Below, one piece after another: positions 40,778 to 47,571 of a DNA stretch of 47,571 bases. Source of the stretch: Saccharopolyspora indica. Its GTDB lineage: Bacteria > Actinomycetota > Actinomycetes > Mycobacteriales > Pseudonocardiaceae. The notes under the pieces are model-generated. The model was not told the DNA's origin. It did no database searches and saw nothing but the letters and a program-made list of their open reading frames with translations. Position 1 is the first letter of the stretch; the number at the start of each line of letters is the position of its first letter. Made by a program: the position numbers and the translations under genes. Where the stretch lies: positions 1 to 47,571 of the forward strand of contig NZ_JAQGLB010000037.1 of NCBI RefSeq assembly GCF_027853965.1, read 5' to 3'.

Positions 40778-41376
40778 TCGACGCACAAACCGGCGCTGAG
40801 CCGAGGACCGTCCGTCAGGGCGAGCCTCGGCTCACCGTCGTTTCCGGGCCCTCCGGCGTCGGCAAGTCCAGCGTGCTCGGCGAGGTGCGCAAGCGGTCCG
40901 CGGAGATCTACTTCAGCGTGTCCGCCACCACGCGCGCGCCGCGCGCCGGCGAGATCGACGGCGTGCACTACCACTTCGTCGACACCGCGGAGTTCCAGCG
41001 GATGATCGACGCCGACGAGATGCTGGAGCACGCGCAGTACGCGGGCAACTTCTACGGCACGCCCCGCAAGCCCGTCGAGGACGCTCTCGCGGCAGGCCGG
41101 CCCGCGGTGCTGGAGATCGAGCTGCAGGGCGCTCGGCAGGTCCGCCGGGCCATGCCGGAGGCGCAGCTGGTCATGCTGCTGCCGCCGTCCTGGGAGGTGC
41201 TGGTCGACCGGCTCACCGGTCGCGGCACCGAGCCCGCGGAGGTCGTCGAGCGGCGGTTGGCGACCGCGCGCGAGGAGCTGGCCGCCGAATCGGAGTTCGA
41301 CGCCAGCGTGGTCAACGCCGATGTGCAGGCCGCGACCGGCGAATTGCTACGATTGATACTCGGCCGCGAACTGTGA
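40774..41376 (+). CDS. gmk: Guanylate kinase
   Basis: ATP-dependent phosphorylation of (d)GMP to (d)GDP. The 200-residue product has the P-loop GPSGVGKSS (residues 25-33), the GMP-binding SVSATTRAPRAGEIDGVHYHFV segment with the Ser/Arg pair and Tyr, then the lid (RGTEPAEVVERRLATAREEL). The N-terminus includes about 18 non-conserved residues from GTG 40774, which overlaps the mihF stop. Gene order mihF-gmk-rpoZ-coaBC-metK is as in M. tuberculosis (Rv1388-Rv1392). Confidence 0.97.
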   Translation: MIDAQTGAEPRTVRQGEPRLTVVSGPSGVGKSSVLGEVRKRSAEIYFSVSATTRAPRAGEIDGVHYHFVDTAEFQRMIDADEMLEHAQYAGNFYGTPRKPVEDALAAGRPAVLEIELQGARQVRRAMPEAQLVMLLPPSWEVLVDRLTGRGTEPAEVVERRLATAREELAAESEFDASVVNADVQAATGELLRLILGREL

Positions 41377-41396
41377 CGAGCCAGCGGTGAGCAGCA

Positions 41397-41422
41397 CCGG
41401 AGTTCGGTCGACCGAAGTCCGG
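41397..41422. repeat. 26-base near-perfect palindrome between gmk and rpoZ
   Basis: CCGGAGTTCGGTC and GACCGAAGTCCGG face each other with no loop bases, with one mismatched pair in 13. It sits 20 bases after the gmk stop and 74 bases before the rpoZ start. Possible roles are an RNA processing/attenuation stem or a protein-binding site for an rpoZ-coaBC promoter. Confidence 0.6.
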
Positions 41423-41496
41423 CACCCCGCGGGCCGCATCGCGCCCCCCACGCAACGGCACCACGCCGCCGTCCACGAGGAGCAGGAGCCACTCAC

Positions 41497-41790
41497 GTGA
41501 GCACCCCCAGCGCGCTGGCTGCGCTCAACAGCAGCCCGTCCACCAACACCGCCGAAGGCATCACCTACCCGCCGATCGACGACCTGCTGGAGCAGGTCAG
41601 CTCGAAGTACGCGCTGGTGATCTACTCCGCGAAGCGCGCGCGGCAGATCAACGACTACTACGCCCAGCTCGGCGAGGGCCTGCTGGAGTACGTCGGCCCG
41701 CTGGTCGAGCCGGGCCCGCGCGAGAAGCCGCTGTCGATCGCGCTCCGCGAGATCCACGCCGGCGTGCTCGAGCACACCGAAGGCGAGTGA
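41497..41790 (+). CDS. rpoZ: RNA polymerase omega subunit
   Basis: Small RNA polymerase subunit that helps beta' folding and assembly. The 97-residue product has the actinobacterial omega core: ITYPPIDDLLEQVSSKYALVIYSAKRARQINDYYAQLGEGLLEYVGPLV, with the Arg/Lys-rich conserved box, then EKPLSIALREIHAGVL. GTG 41497 follows GGAGCAGGAG. The stop overlaps the coaBC start by 4 bases (GTGA). Confidence 0.97.
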   Translation: MSTPSALAALNSSPSTNTAEGITYPPIDDLLEQVSSKYALVIYSAKRARQINDYYAQLGEGLLEYVGPLVEPGPREKPLSIALREIHAGVLEHTEGE

Positions 41791-43037
41791 CGGATGAACG
41801 TGCCGAGGACCGCCCGCGGGTGGTCCTCGGCGTCAGCGGTGGCATCGCCGCCTACAAGGCGTGCGAGGTGCTGCGGCGGCTGACCGAGTCCGGTCACCGC
41901 GTCCGGGTCGTCCCGACCGAGGCCGCGCTGAACTTCGTCGGTGCGGCGACCTTCGAGGCGCTCTCCGGGCAGCCGGTGCGCACCGGCGTGTTCACCGACG
42001 TCCACGAGGTGCAGCACGTCCGGCTCGGGCAGGAAGCCGATCTGGTCGTCGTCGCGCCCGCCACCGCCGATCTGCTGGCCCGCGCCGCGCACGGGCAGGC
42101 CGACGACCTGCTCACCTCGACGCTGCTGACCGCCCGGTGCCCGGTGCTGATGGTCCCGGCGATGCACACCGAGATGTGGGAGCACCCGGCGACCCGGCAC
42201 AACGTCGCGCTGCTGCGCAGCCGCGGCGTGGTGGTCGCGGAGCCCGACAGCGGCCGGTTGACCGGCGCGGACACCGGCAAGGGCCGGCTGCCCGACCCGG
42301 CCGAGATCGTCGACCTGGCGCGCCTGCTGCTGGCCGAGCCCGCGGCGCTGCCGCGCGATCTCGAAGGCCGCCGCGTGGTGATCTCCGCCGGTGGCACCCG
42401 CGAACCGCTGGACCCGGTGCGCTACCTGGGCAACCGCTCCTCCGGGCGGCAGGGCTACGCGCTGGCCCGGGTGGCCGCGCACCGCGGCGCCGAGGTGACG
42501 CTGGTGGCCGCGCACACCGCCGACCTGGCGGCCCCGGCCGGCGTCCGGGTGATCAGGGTGGGCACCGCCGAGGAGCTGCGGTCGGTGATGCTGGCCGAGG
42601 CCGACGGCGCGGACGCCGTGGTGATGGCCGCCGCGGTCGCCGACTTCCGCCCGGTGTCGCACGTCGAGCACAAGATCAAGAAGTCCGACCGGGACCCGGA
42701 GCCGCTGGCCCTGACCCGGAATCCGGACATCCTCGCCGAACTGGTCGAAGCGCGCGGAGCCGGCAAGCTCGCCGCGTCGCTGATCGCCGGGTTCGCCGCC
42801 GAGACCGGCGATGCGACCACCTCGGTGCTCGACCACGGCCGGGCCAAGCTGGCCCGCAAGGGCTGCGATCTGCTGGTGGTCAACGCCGTCGGCGACGGCC
42901 AGGCCTTCGAGGTCGAGGAGAACGCCGGGTGGCTGCTCAGCGCCGACGGCACCGAGGTGCCCATCCCGTTCGGCGCGAAGTCCAGGCTGGCTTCCACATT
43001 GTGGGATGCTGTGAACAGGCAGCTGCACCGTCAGTAG
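41787..43037 (+). CDS. coaBC: Bifunctional phosphopantothenoylcysteine decarboxylase / phosphopantothenate-cysteine ligase
   Basis: Two successive steps of coenzyme A synthesis. The N-terminal flavoprotein decarboxylase domain (CoaC, residues 1-190) has LGVSGGIAAYKACEVLRRL, the VAPATADLLARAA motif and the PAMHTEMWEHPAT segment with its His. The C-terminal ligase (CoaB, from about residue 195) begins VVISAGGTREPLDPVRYLGNRSSGRQGYAL, then AAAVADFRP and the KIKKSD loop. The 416-residue length is normal. GTG 41787 overlaps the rpoZ stop. Actinobacterial synonym: dfp. Confidence 0.97.
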   Translation: MTDERAEDRPRVVLGVSGGIAAYKACEVLRRLTESGHRVRVVPTEAALNFVGAATFEALSGQPVRTGVFTDVHEVQHVRLGQEADLVVVAPATADLLARAAHGQADDLLTSTLLTARCPVLMVPAMHTEMWEHPATRHNVALLRSRGVVVAEPDSGRLTGADTGKGRLPDPAEIVDLARLLLAEPAALPRDLEGRRVVISAGGTREPLDPVRYLGNRSSGRQGYALARVAAHRGAEVTLVAAHTADLAAPAGVRVIRVGTAEELRSVMLAEADGADAVVMAAAVADFRPVSHVEHKIKKSDRDPEPLALTRNPDILAELVEARGAGKLAASLIAGFAAETGDATTSVLDHGRAKLARKGCDLLVVNAVGDGQAFEVEENAGWLLSADGTEVPIPFGAKSRLASTLWDAVNRQLHRQ

Positions 43038-43040
43038 GGT

Positions 43041-43070
43041 GACGACGCACGTCGTCCACCGGCCGGTGGA
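43041..43070 (+). promoter_or_regulatory. Two overlapping hairpins in the coaBC-metK gap
   Basis: GACGAC-GCAC-GTCGTC (43041-43056) and the perfect 16-base palindrome TCCACCGGCCGGTGGA (43055-43070) share two bases, so only one full stem can form at a time. They fill most of the 60-base gap between coaBC and metK. This could set the metK transcript 5' end or act as a simple attenuator. It does not resemble a SAM riboswitch. Confidence 0.45.
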
Positions 43071-43097
43071 GCTATGCGGAGCAATTCAGGGAGAGTC

Positions 43098-44315
43098 GTG
43101 AGTCAGCAGTCTGACCTGCGCACCGGGCGCAGGTTGTTCACCAGTGAGTCCGTGACCGAAGGCCACCCGGACAAGATCTGCGACGCGATCAGCGACTCGA
43201 TCCTGGACGCGTTGCTCGGCCAGGACCCGCGTTCGCGCGTGGCGGTGGAAACCCTGGTGACCACCGGTCAGGTGCACGTCGCCGGTGAGGTGACCACCGA
43301 CGCCTACGCCGACATCCCGACCATCGTGCGGGAGAAGATCCTGGAGATCGGTTACGACTCCTCGGCCAAGGGCTTCGACGGCAACTCCTGCGGCGTCAAC
43401 GTCGCCATCGGTGCGCAGTCGCCGGACATCGCGCAGGGCGTGGACACCGCGCACGAGTCGCGGGTCGAGGGCGTGATCGACGAGATCGCCAAGCAGGGCG
43501 CGGGCGACCAGGGCCTGATGTTCGGCTACGCCTGCGACGACACGCCGGAGTTCATGCCGCTGCCGATCGCGCTGGCGCACCGCCTGTCGCGGCGGCTGAC
43601 CAAGGTCCGCAAGGACGGCGTGCTGCCGTACCTGCGCCCGGACGGCAAGACCCAGGTGACCATCGAGTACGCCGGTGACCAGGCCGTTCGGCTGGACACC
43701 GTGGTGCTGTCCACCCAGCACGCCGCCGACATCGACCTGGACTCGATGCTCGCGGTGGACATCAAGGACCAGGTGGTCGGGCCGGAGATCGGGCAGCTCG
43801 ACATCGACACCTCCGACACGCGGCTGCTGGTCAACCCGACCGGCCGGTTCGTCGTCGGCGGTCCGATGGGCGACGCGGGCCTGACCGGCCGGAAGATCAT
43901 CGTCGACACCTACGGCGGCATGGCCCGCCACGGCGGCGGCGCGTTCTCCGGCAAGGACCCGTCGAAGGTGGACCGCTCGGCGGCCTACGCGACGCGGTGG
44001 GTGGCGAAGAACGCCATCGCGGCCGGGCTGGCCAGCCGGATCGAGGTGCAGGTGGCCTACGCGATCGGCAAGGCCGCCCCGGTGGGCCTGTTCGTGGAGA
44101 CCTTCGGCACCGAGAACGTCGACCCGGCCCGCATCCAGTCGGCGATCAACGAGGTCTTCGACCTGCGCCCGGCGGCGATCATCCGCGACCTCGACCTGCT
44201 GCGCCCGATCTACGCGCCGACCGCGGCCTACGGCCACTTCGGCCGCCCGGACCTCGACCTCCCCTGGGAGCGCACGGACCGCGCCGAGGCCCTGAAGGCC
44301 GCAGCCAACATCTGA
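43098..44315 (+). CDS. metK: S-adenosylmethionine synthetase
   Basis: Makes SAM from methionine and ATP. The 405-residue product has all family landmarks: RLFTSESVTEGHPDKICDAISDSILDA, GAGDQGLMFGYACDDT, the GGPMGDAGLTGRKIIVDTYGG loop, GGGAFSGKDPSKVDRSAAY, and the GHFGRPDLDLPWE end. The start is GTG 43098 with AGGGAG; the in-frame ATG at 43074 would add eight residues that do not match the family. A family-type hairpin follows the stop by 9 bases. Confidence 0.98.
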   Translation: MSQQSDLRTGRRLFTSESVTEGHPDKICDAISDSILDALLGQDPRSRVAVETLVTTGQVHVAGEVTTDAYADIPTIVREKILEIGYDSSAKGFDGNSCGVNVAIGAQSPDIAQGVDTAHESRVEGVIDEIAKQGAGDQGLMFGYACDDTPEFMPLPIALAHRLSRRLTKVRKDGVLPYLRPDGKTQVTIEYAGDQAVRLDTVVLSTQHAADIDLDSMLAVDIKDQVVGPEIGQLDIDTSDTRLLVNPTGRFVVGGPMGDAGLTGRKIIVDTYGGMARHGGGAFSGKDPSKVDRSAAYATRWVAKNAIAAGLASRIEVQVAYAIGKAAPVGLFVETFGTENVDPARIQSAINEVFDLRPAAIIRDLDLLRPIYAPTAAYGHFGRPDLDLPWERTDRAEALKAAANI

Positions 44316-44324
44316 TCTTTCCGG

Positions 44325-44371
44325 GTGAAGGGCACCTTTTGGCAAGTTACTTGCTAAAAGGTGCCCTTCAC
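44325..44371. terminator. Hairpin of the GAAGGGCACCTTT family (copy 4), after metK
   Basis: A stem of up to 22-23 pairs: 44325-44340 pairs perfectly with 44356-44371, and GCAAGT/ACTTGC continue the stem to a tiny loop. Four T residues end each arm before the upper stem, fitting a bidirectional terminator. The core is the same as in the three hairpins between nusB and bldD. Confidence 0.75.
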
Positions 44372-44416
44372 GCTTCACCCGACCGAGTTCGAGCTGGTGC
44401 CTCTTACTCTGGGGGC

Positions 44417-45124
44417 GTGGGGTCGCCGGACAGGTTCGTTCCTTACGGCCCGTCGCACTGGGTGCTCATGGCGCTGATCGTCGTCGGTGCCGTGGCCTTC
44501 GTGGTGGCCGGGCGGCGGCTGCGCGATCCGCGGGTGGCGGTGCTGTTCGCGCGAACTCTCGCCGTGGTGGTCCTGCTGTTCAACGTGCCGCTGCTGGTCT
44601 ACCGGCAGCTGCCCGCGCAGTGGGACGTCGGCGAGTCGCTGCCGCTGCACCTGTGCGACCTCGCCTGGGCGGTCGCCGCTCTCGCGCTGTGGACGCGGCA
44701 GCCGCTGGCCTGCGCGCTCGTCTACTACTGGGGCCTGACGCTGACCCCGCAAGCGCTGATCACCCCGGCGTTCGACGCCCCGGACTTCCCGCACGTCGAC
44801 TTCATCGAGTTCTGGGGCCAGCACCTGCTGGTCATCTGGACCGCGGCGTACCTGACCTGGGGCGTCGGCGTGCGGCCGAGCTGGCGCGGCTACCGGTTCG
44901 CCGCGGTGGTGACCCTCGGCTGGGGTGCGGCGGTGCTGGCGTTCAACTCCTGGGCGGGCACCAACTACGGCTTCGTCAGCAGGAAGCCCGACAACCCGTC
45001 GCTGCTCGACCTGATGGGCGGTTGGCCCTGGTACCTGGGCGTGGCGGCGGTCGCCGGGCTGGCCGCCTGGGCGCTGCTGACCTGGCCGTGGACCCGGCGG
45101 AGCGCTAGTCGGATCCCATGCTGA
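44417..45124 (+). CDS. TIGR02206/YwaF-family membrane protein
   Basis: A 235-residue integral membrane protein with about six helices. It matches the YwaF/TIGR02206 pattern: FVPYGPSHWVLMALIVVG near the start, LPLHLCDLAW in the middle, YYWGLTLTPQALITPAF, HVDFIEFWGQHLLVIWTAAYL and NYGFVSRKP then WPWYLG. Function is unknown. TACTCT (44405-44410) ends 6 bases before GTG 44417 and there is no Shine-Dalgarno, so it is probably leaderless. The last 20 bases overlap the convergent trmL gene. Confidence 0.85.
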   Translation: MGSPDRFVPYGPSHWVLMALIVVGAVAFVVAGRRLRDPRVAVLFARTLAVVVLLFNVPLLVYRQLPAQWDVGESLPLHLCDLAWAVAALALWTRQPLACALVYYWGLTLTPQALITPAFDAPDFPHVDFIEFWGQHLLVIWTAAYLTWGVGVRPSWRGYRFAAVVTLGWGAAVLAFNSWAGTNYGFVSRKPDNPSLLDLMGGWPWYLGVAAVAGLAAWALLTWPWTRRSASRIPC

Positions 45125-45566
45125 AGCCCTGCTGGCGCCAGGCCTCGTAGACCGCGACCGCGGCCGAGTTGGCCAGGTTCATCGAGCGGATCCCGGGCAG
45201 CATCGGGATGCGGACCTGGAGCGTCACGTCGGCGAGGACGTCCTCGGGCAGGCCGGTGGACTCCGGGCCGAACAGCAGCACGTCGCCGGGCTGGTAGGCG
45301 ACCGTTTCGTAGGAGCGCTCGGCCTTCGAGGTGAAGGCGATGATCCGCTCCGGCTGGAGCGCCCGCCACGCCGCTTCGAGGTCCGGGTGGACGTGCAGGG
45401 CGGCCTGGTCGTGGTAGTCGAGCCCGGCCCGGCGCAGCTTCGCGTCTTCCACGGAGAACCCGAGGGGTTCGATCAGGTGCAGGGCGCAGCCGGAGCCGGC
45501 CGCCATGCGGATCGCGTTGCCCGCGTTGCCGGGGATCTCCGGGTGATAGAACACGACGTGAAACAC
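45105..45566 (-). CDS. trmL: tRNA (cytidine/uridine(34)-2'-O)-methyltransferase
   Basis: SPOUT-family enzyme that methylates the 2'-OH of the wobble nucleotide in leucine tRNAs using SAM. The 153-residue product aligns with TrmL along its length: VVFYHPEIPGNAGNAIRMAAGSGCALHLIEPLGF, LRRAGLDYHDQA, VLLFGPESTGLP with the knot's SAM-binding glycine-rich loop, and IPMLPGIRSMNLANSAAVAVYEAWRQ. GTG 45566 gives the family N-terminus (M/V-FHVVFYHPE); GTG 45581 would add five residues. Convergent with the YwaF-type gene. Confidence 0.94.
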   Translation of the reverse strand: MFHVVFYHPEIPGNAGNAIRMAAGSGCALHLIEPLGFSVEDAKLRRAGLDYHDQAALHVHPDLEAAWRALQPERIIAFTSKAERSYETVAYQPGDVLLFGPESTGLPEDVLADVTLQVRIPMLPGIRSMNLANSAAVAVYEAWRQQGFSMGSD

Positions 45567-45747
45567 CTGAAATCGTTTCACACCAGAGTTCCCGGCGGCA
45601 GCCCGGGGCTGAAAACCGTTGGTGCGGCAAGATCAACCGCTGTTATCCTGGCCGAGCCGGTCGAGAGGCGCTGCAACGGGCGTCGGCCCGCCACGCTCGG
45701 TCGGCGCGAGCGTCGGGAAGGGTGCCTCCTGTGATCGGAGGTGTCCT

Positions 45748-46569
45748 GTGCCGACCGGAAATCCGCTGCCCGCGGCGAAGATCGCGGATCTGGTGAGCTA
45801 CCCGGTGAAGGGCTGCGCCGGGATGTCCGCCCGGAGCTTCCCGCTGACCGAGGCGGGGCTGGTGCACGACCGGGCCTTCATGGTCGTCGACGACGACGGC
45901 GTGTACCGGACGCAGCGCCGGTGGCCCCGGCTCGCGCAGATCCAGCCGGTGATCAGCGGCGACCGGCTGGAGCTGAGCGCGCCCGGAGCCGGTTCGATCG
46001 GGGTGGACGTCGACGTGACCGGGCCGCGCCGGGACGTGCGCCTCTTCGACGCCGGGTACCGGGGGATCGACCAGGGCGGTGCCGTCGCGGAATGGCTCTC
46101 CGAGGTGCTCGGCGCCCGCAGCAGGCTGGTGCGGGTGCCGCCGGAGCACGACCGCGTCACCGACGGCGAGGTCCCCGGAACATCCGGATATGCCGACAGT
46201 TCCGCGGTGCACGTCGTGTCGCGCTCCTCATTGGACCGGCTCGACGAGCGCGGGCCCCGCCCGGTGCCGGTGGAGCGCTTCCGCCCCAACATCGTGGTCG
46301 AGGGCTGGCCCGAGCCGCACACCGAAGACCGCGCCGGACGCATCGCGATCGGCGATGCGGTGCTGGGTTTCACCAAGCTCGCGATCCGCTGCGCGGTCAC
46401 CACCGTCGACCAGGAGACCGGGCTTCGCGACGGCCCGGAGCCCTTGCGCACGCTCGCTGCCTACCGCCGGATCCCCGACCAGGGCATCGCTTTCGGCGCG
46501 AAGTTCGCGGTCCTGCGCACCGGGACGCTGTCCGTCGGCGATCCGGTGACGGTCGAGGCCTGGCGGTAG
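45748..46569 (+). CDS. MOSC domain protein (YcbX-like)
   Basis: A 273-residue protein with an N-terminal MOSC_N beta-barrel (VSYPVKGCAGMSARSFPLTEAGLVHDRAFMVVD, TQRRWPRLAQI) and a C-terminal MOSC domain (RFRPNIVVEG, IRCAVTTVDQETGLRDGPEPLRTLAAYR). MOSC proteins bind molybdenum cofactor and include mARC and YcbX, which reduce N-hydroxylated substrates. The conserved MOSC cysteine is present in IRCAVTT. Redox partners are not encoded nearby. GTG 45748 has GGAGGTG at 45736-45742. The open frame upstream of it is noise. Confidence 0.92.
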   Translation: MPTGNPLPAAKIADLVSYPVKGCAGMSARSFPLTEAGLVHDRAFMVVDDDGVYRTQRRWPRLAQIQPVISGDRLELSAPGAGSIGVDVDVTGPRRDVRLFDAGYRGIDQGGAVAEWLSEVLGARSRLVRVPPEHDRVTDGEVPGTSGYADSSAVHVVSRSSLDRLDERGPRPVPVERFRPNIVVEGWPEPHTEDRAGRIAIGDAVLGFTKLAIRCAVTTVDQETGLRDGPEPLRTLAAYRRIPDQGIAFGAKFAVLRTGTLSVGDPVTVEAWR

Positions 46570-46639
46570 GCGCTGTTTATGCTGATCGTGGTGACCGCAG
46601 GCCGGTCAGCAGGTCCCTGCGTCAGGAGCGGAGTCCGCG

Positions 46640-47395
46640 GTGTCCGGTTTCATCTTCGTCGATCAGGAAGCTCCCGATTACCTGAAGGAAGCGGCAGCCG
46701 GGTCGCGGGTGACGCTGCCGTCGTTCGAGCCTCCGTGGCTCGTGGTGGACCACTCGCTGGACCGGGTCGTCGTCGCTAGGTGGCCGGGGCGGCTGTTCCG
46801 GGCTGAGATCGTGCCCCCGGCGACGGATGCGGAACGAGCGGCGATGGCCCGTGCTGCCGAGAGGCTGAGCTCCGACGCCGGTTACACCCGCGCCGTCTCC
46901 ATCGATCTGGTGGAGGAGATCTCCCCGACGGTGCTCTTCGGCCCGCACGGGGATGCTGTGCGGGCCGTGCTCGAAGCCGGATGCGCGCTGGACGAGGAGA
47001 GCGCCCGTCGGCTTGCATCCGCCCGTCAGCCCGCGGCCGACCACGCGTACAGCGCGGCATGGGAGCGGTGGCTCGGCGAGCAGCCGAACGGTGCGGTCTA
47101 CCAGGGCCAGTCGCACGCGTCGATCGTGGCCATCTCCGGTGCGGGGCCGTCCGAATCGCCGATCGGGCACGGGTTCTCCGTCCTGTCGCGCGCGGTCTAC
47201 GAGAGCGCTCGGCTTCGCGGTGGCGAAAGTGCGCACGCTCGCGACGAGGACGGTGACTGGGTGCTGCTAGATCCGTGGCGCACAGCCTCCGCTGCGCTCC
47301 TCGACGCAGCTATGGCCCTAGGTGCGCCGCATCTCGTGGGCGAGCGAACCGGCACATTGCTCACTAAGGCCTGGAACGCGGTGCACGGGCGGTGA
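46640..47395 (+). CDS. Unrecognised protein (251 aa)
   Basis: A soluble 251-residue protein with no recognised family. The start is GTG 46640 with GGAG at 46630-46633. It has a beta-rich N-terminal third (LPSFEPPWLVVDHSLDRVVVARWPGRLFRAEIVPP), helices in the middle (ATDAERAAMARAAERLSSDAG; ESARRLASARQ), and a C-terminal helix with LLDAAMALGAPHLVGERTG. Codon use and length support a real gene. It is separated from the MOSC gene by 70 bases that include a TATGCT -10 candidate (46578-46583). Confidence 0.7.
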   Translation: MSGFIFVDQEAPDYLKEAAAGSRVTLPSFEPPWLVVDHSLDRVVVARWPGRLFRAEIVPPATDAERAAMARAAERLSSDAGYTRAVSIDLVEEISPTVLFGPHGDAVRAVLEAGCALDEESARRLASARQPAADHAYSAAWERWLGEQPNGAVYQGQSHASIVAISGAGPSESPIGHGFSVLSRAVYESARLRGGESAHARDEDGDWVLLDPWRTASAALLDAAMALGAPHLVGERTGTLLTKAWNAVHGR

Positions 47396-47571
47396 CCACG
47401 GCCGCGTCCACCGGTCGGCTCCGCGTTCAGACGAGCCCGCCGGTGGCGCGGATATCATCGCGGTAGTTGTGGGGCTCTTGTGTCGTATCCGTGGGTGAGC
47501 GGGTGGGGCCGGGTGCTTCGGCGGTGGTAGCGGGGTCGGGTTGGTGGAGTGACGGGGGCGGTGGGGTGCGG
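47396..47571. other. Right-end non-coding tail
   Basis: 176 bases after the last gene. Only a very short frame is present at the extreme right, and nothing is recognisable. The last stretch is unusually rich in GGGG/GTGG runs. The priA homologue found after metK in some actinobacteria is not seen here. Confidence 0.5.

Noticed and set aside
43038..43097. SAM riboswitch before metK
   Set aside because: The gap is only 60 bases and shows simple palindromes, without the conserved core of SAM-I, SAM-II or SAM-IV classes.
47396..47571. Gene start at the right edge
   Set aside because: Frames are short and GTG-rich sequence gives many false starts; nothing recognisable.

Overview
The window is a roughly 47.6 kb chromosomal segment of a high-GC actinomycete. 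Gene content, codon bias (third positions almost all G or C), a BldD homologue, an mIHF gene and type VII (ESX) accessory genes point to the Pseudonocardiaceae, with Saccharopolyspora-like gene content; the genus is an inference. No rRNA, tRNA, insertion sequence, prophage or CRISPR array was recognised.

Layout. (1) 1-4034: a broken sugar-PTS EIIA fragment at the extreme left edge, a prepilin peptidase, then the shikimate operon aroC-aroK-aroB-aroQ with overlapping or close junctions. (2) 4059-12715: an accessory block with a propeller-type lipoprotein, a DUF4232 lipoprotein, a GlxA/AraC regulator divergent from an MFS transporter, a Tat-exported GH64 glucanase, a secreted alpha/beta hydrolase, a spermidine-synthase-like methyltransferase and Ogt. 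(3) 13056-16002: pepQ, efp, nusB and, convergent with them, bldD; nusB and bldD are separated by three long hairpins of one sequence family. (4) 16159-24962: the pyrimidine operon pyrR-pyrB-pyrC-(membrane protein)-carA-carB-pyrF, preceded by a putative PyrR-binding loop that can occlude the pyrR ribosome-binding site. (5) 25059-40105: a large accessory region. It holds two groups of type VII secretion-related genes, 25881-29290 (YbaB/EspL-like, EspC-like, WXG-containing membrane protein, two PH-like paralogues) and 32777-37442 (PE-like, DUF3558 lipoprotein, PPE-like, second PE-like, second PPE-like, EspG-like chaperone). Between them lie a membrane Ser/Thr kinase, two lipoproteins and a decayed HTH/DUF397 pair. 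(6) 40460-44315: the conserved block mihF-gmk-rpoZ-coaBC-metK. (7) 44417-47395: a YwaF-type membrane protein, TrmL, a MOSC protein and an unrecognised protein.

The most interesting observation is positional. In Mycobacterium tuberculosis the order is pyrR-pyrB-pyrC-Rv1382-carA-carB-pyrF, then PE15-PPE20, then mihF-gmk-rpoZ-dfp-metK. Here the same core genes flank the same junction. The junction holds two duplicated PE-like/PPE-like pairs plus an EspG-like chaperone and an EspC/YbaB-type operon. This looks like a non-mycobacterial relative of a PE/PPE locus, with three unusual traits: lipoprotein gene insertion between PE and PPE, loss of the usual tyrosine of the secretion motif, and a conserved C-terminal tag after hypervariable Gly/Pro-rich linkers.

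Other structure includes three families of palindromic intergenic elements (at least seven copies), several apparently leaderless genes, and an EF-P whose functional loop lacks the proline usual in actinobacteria.
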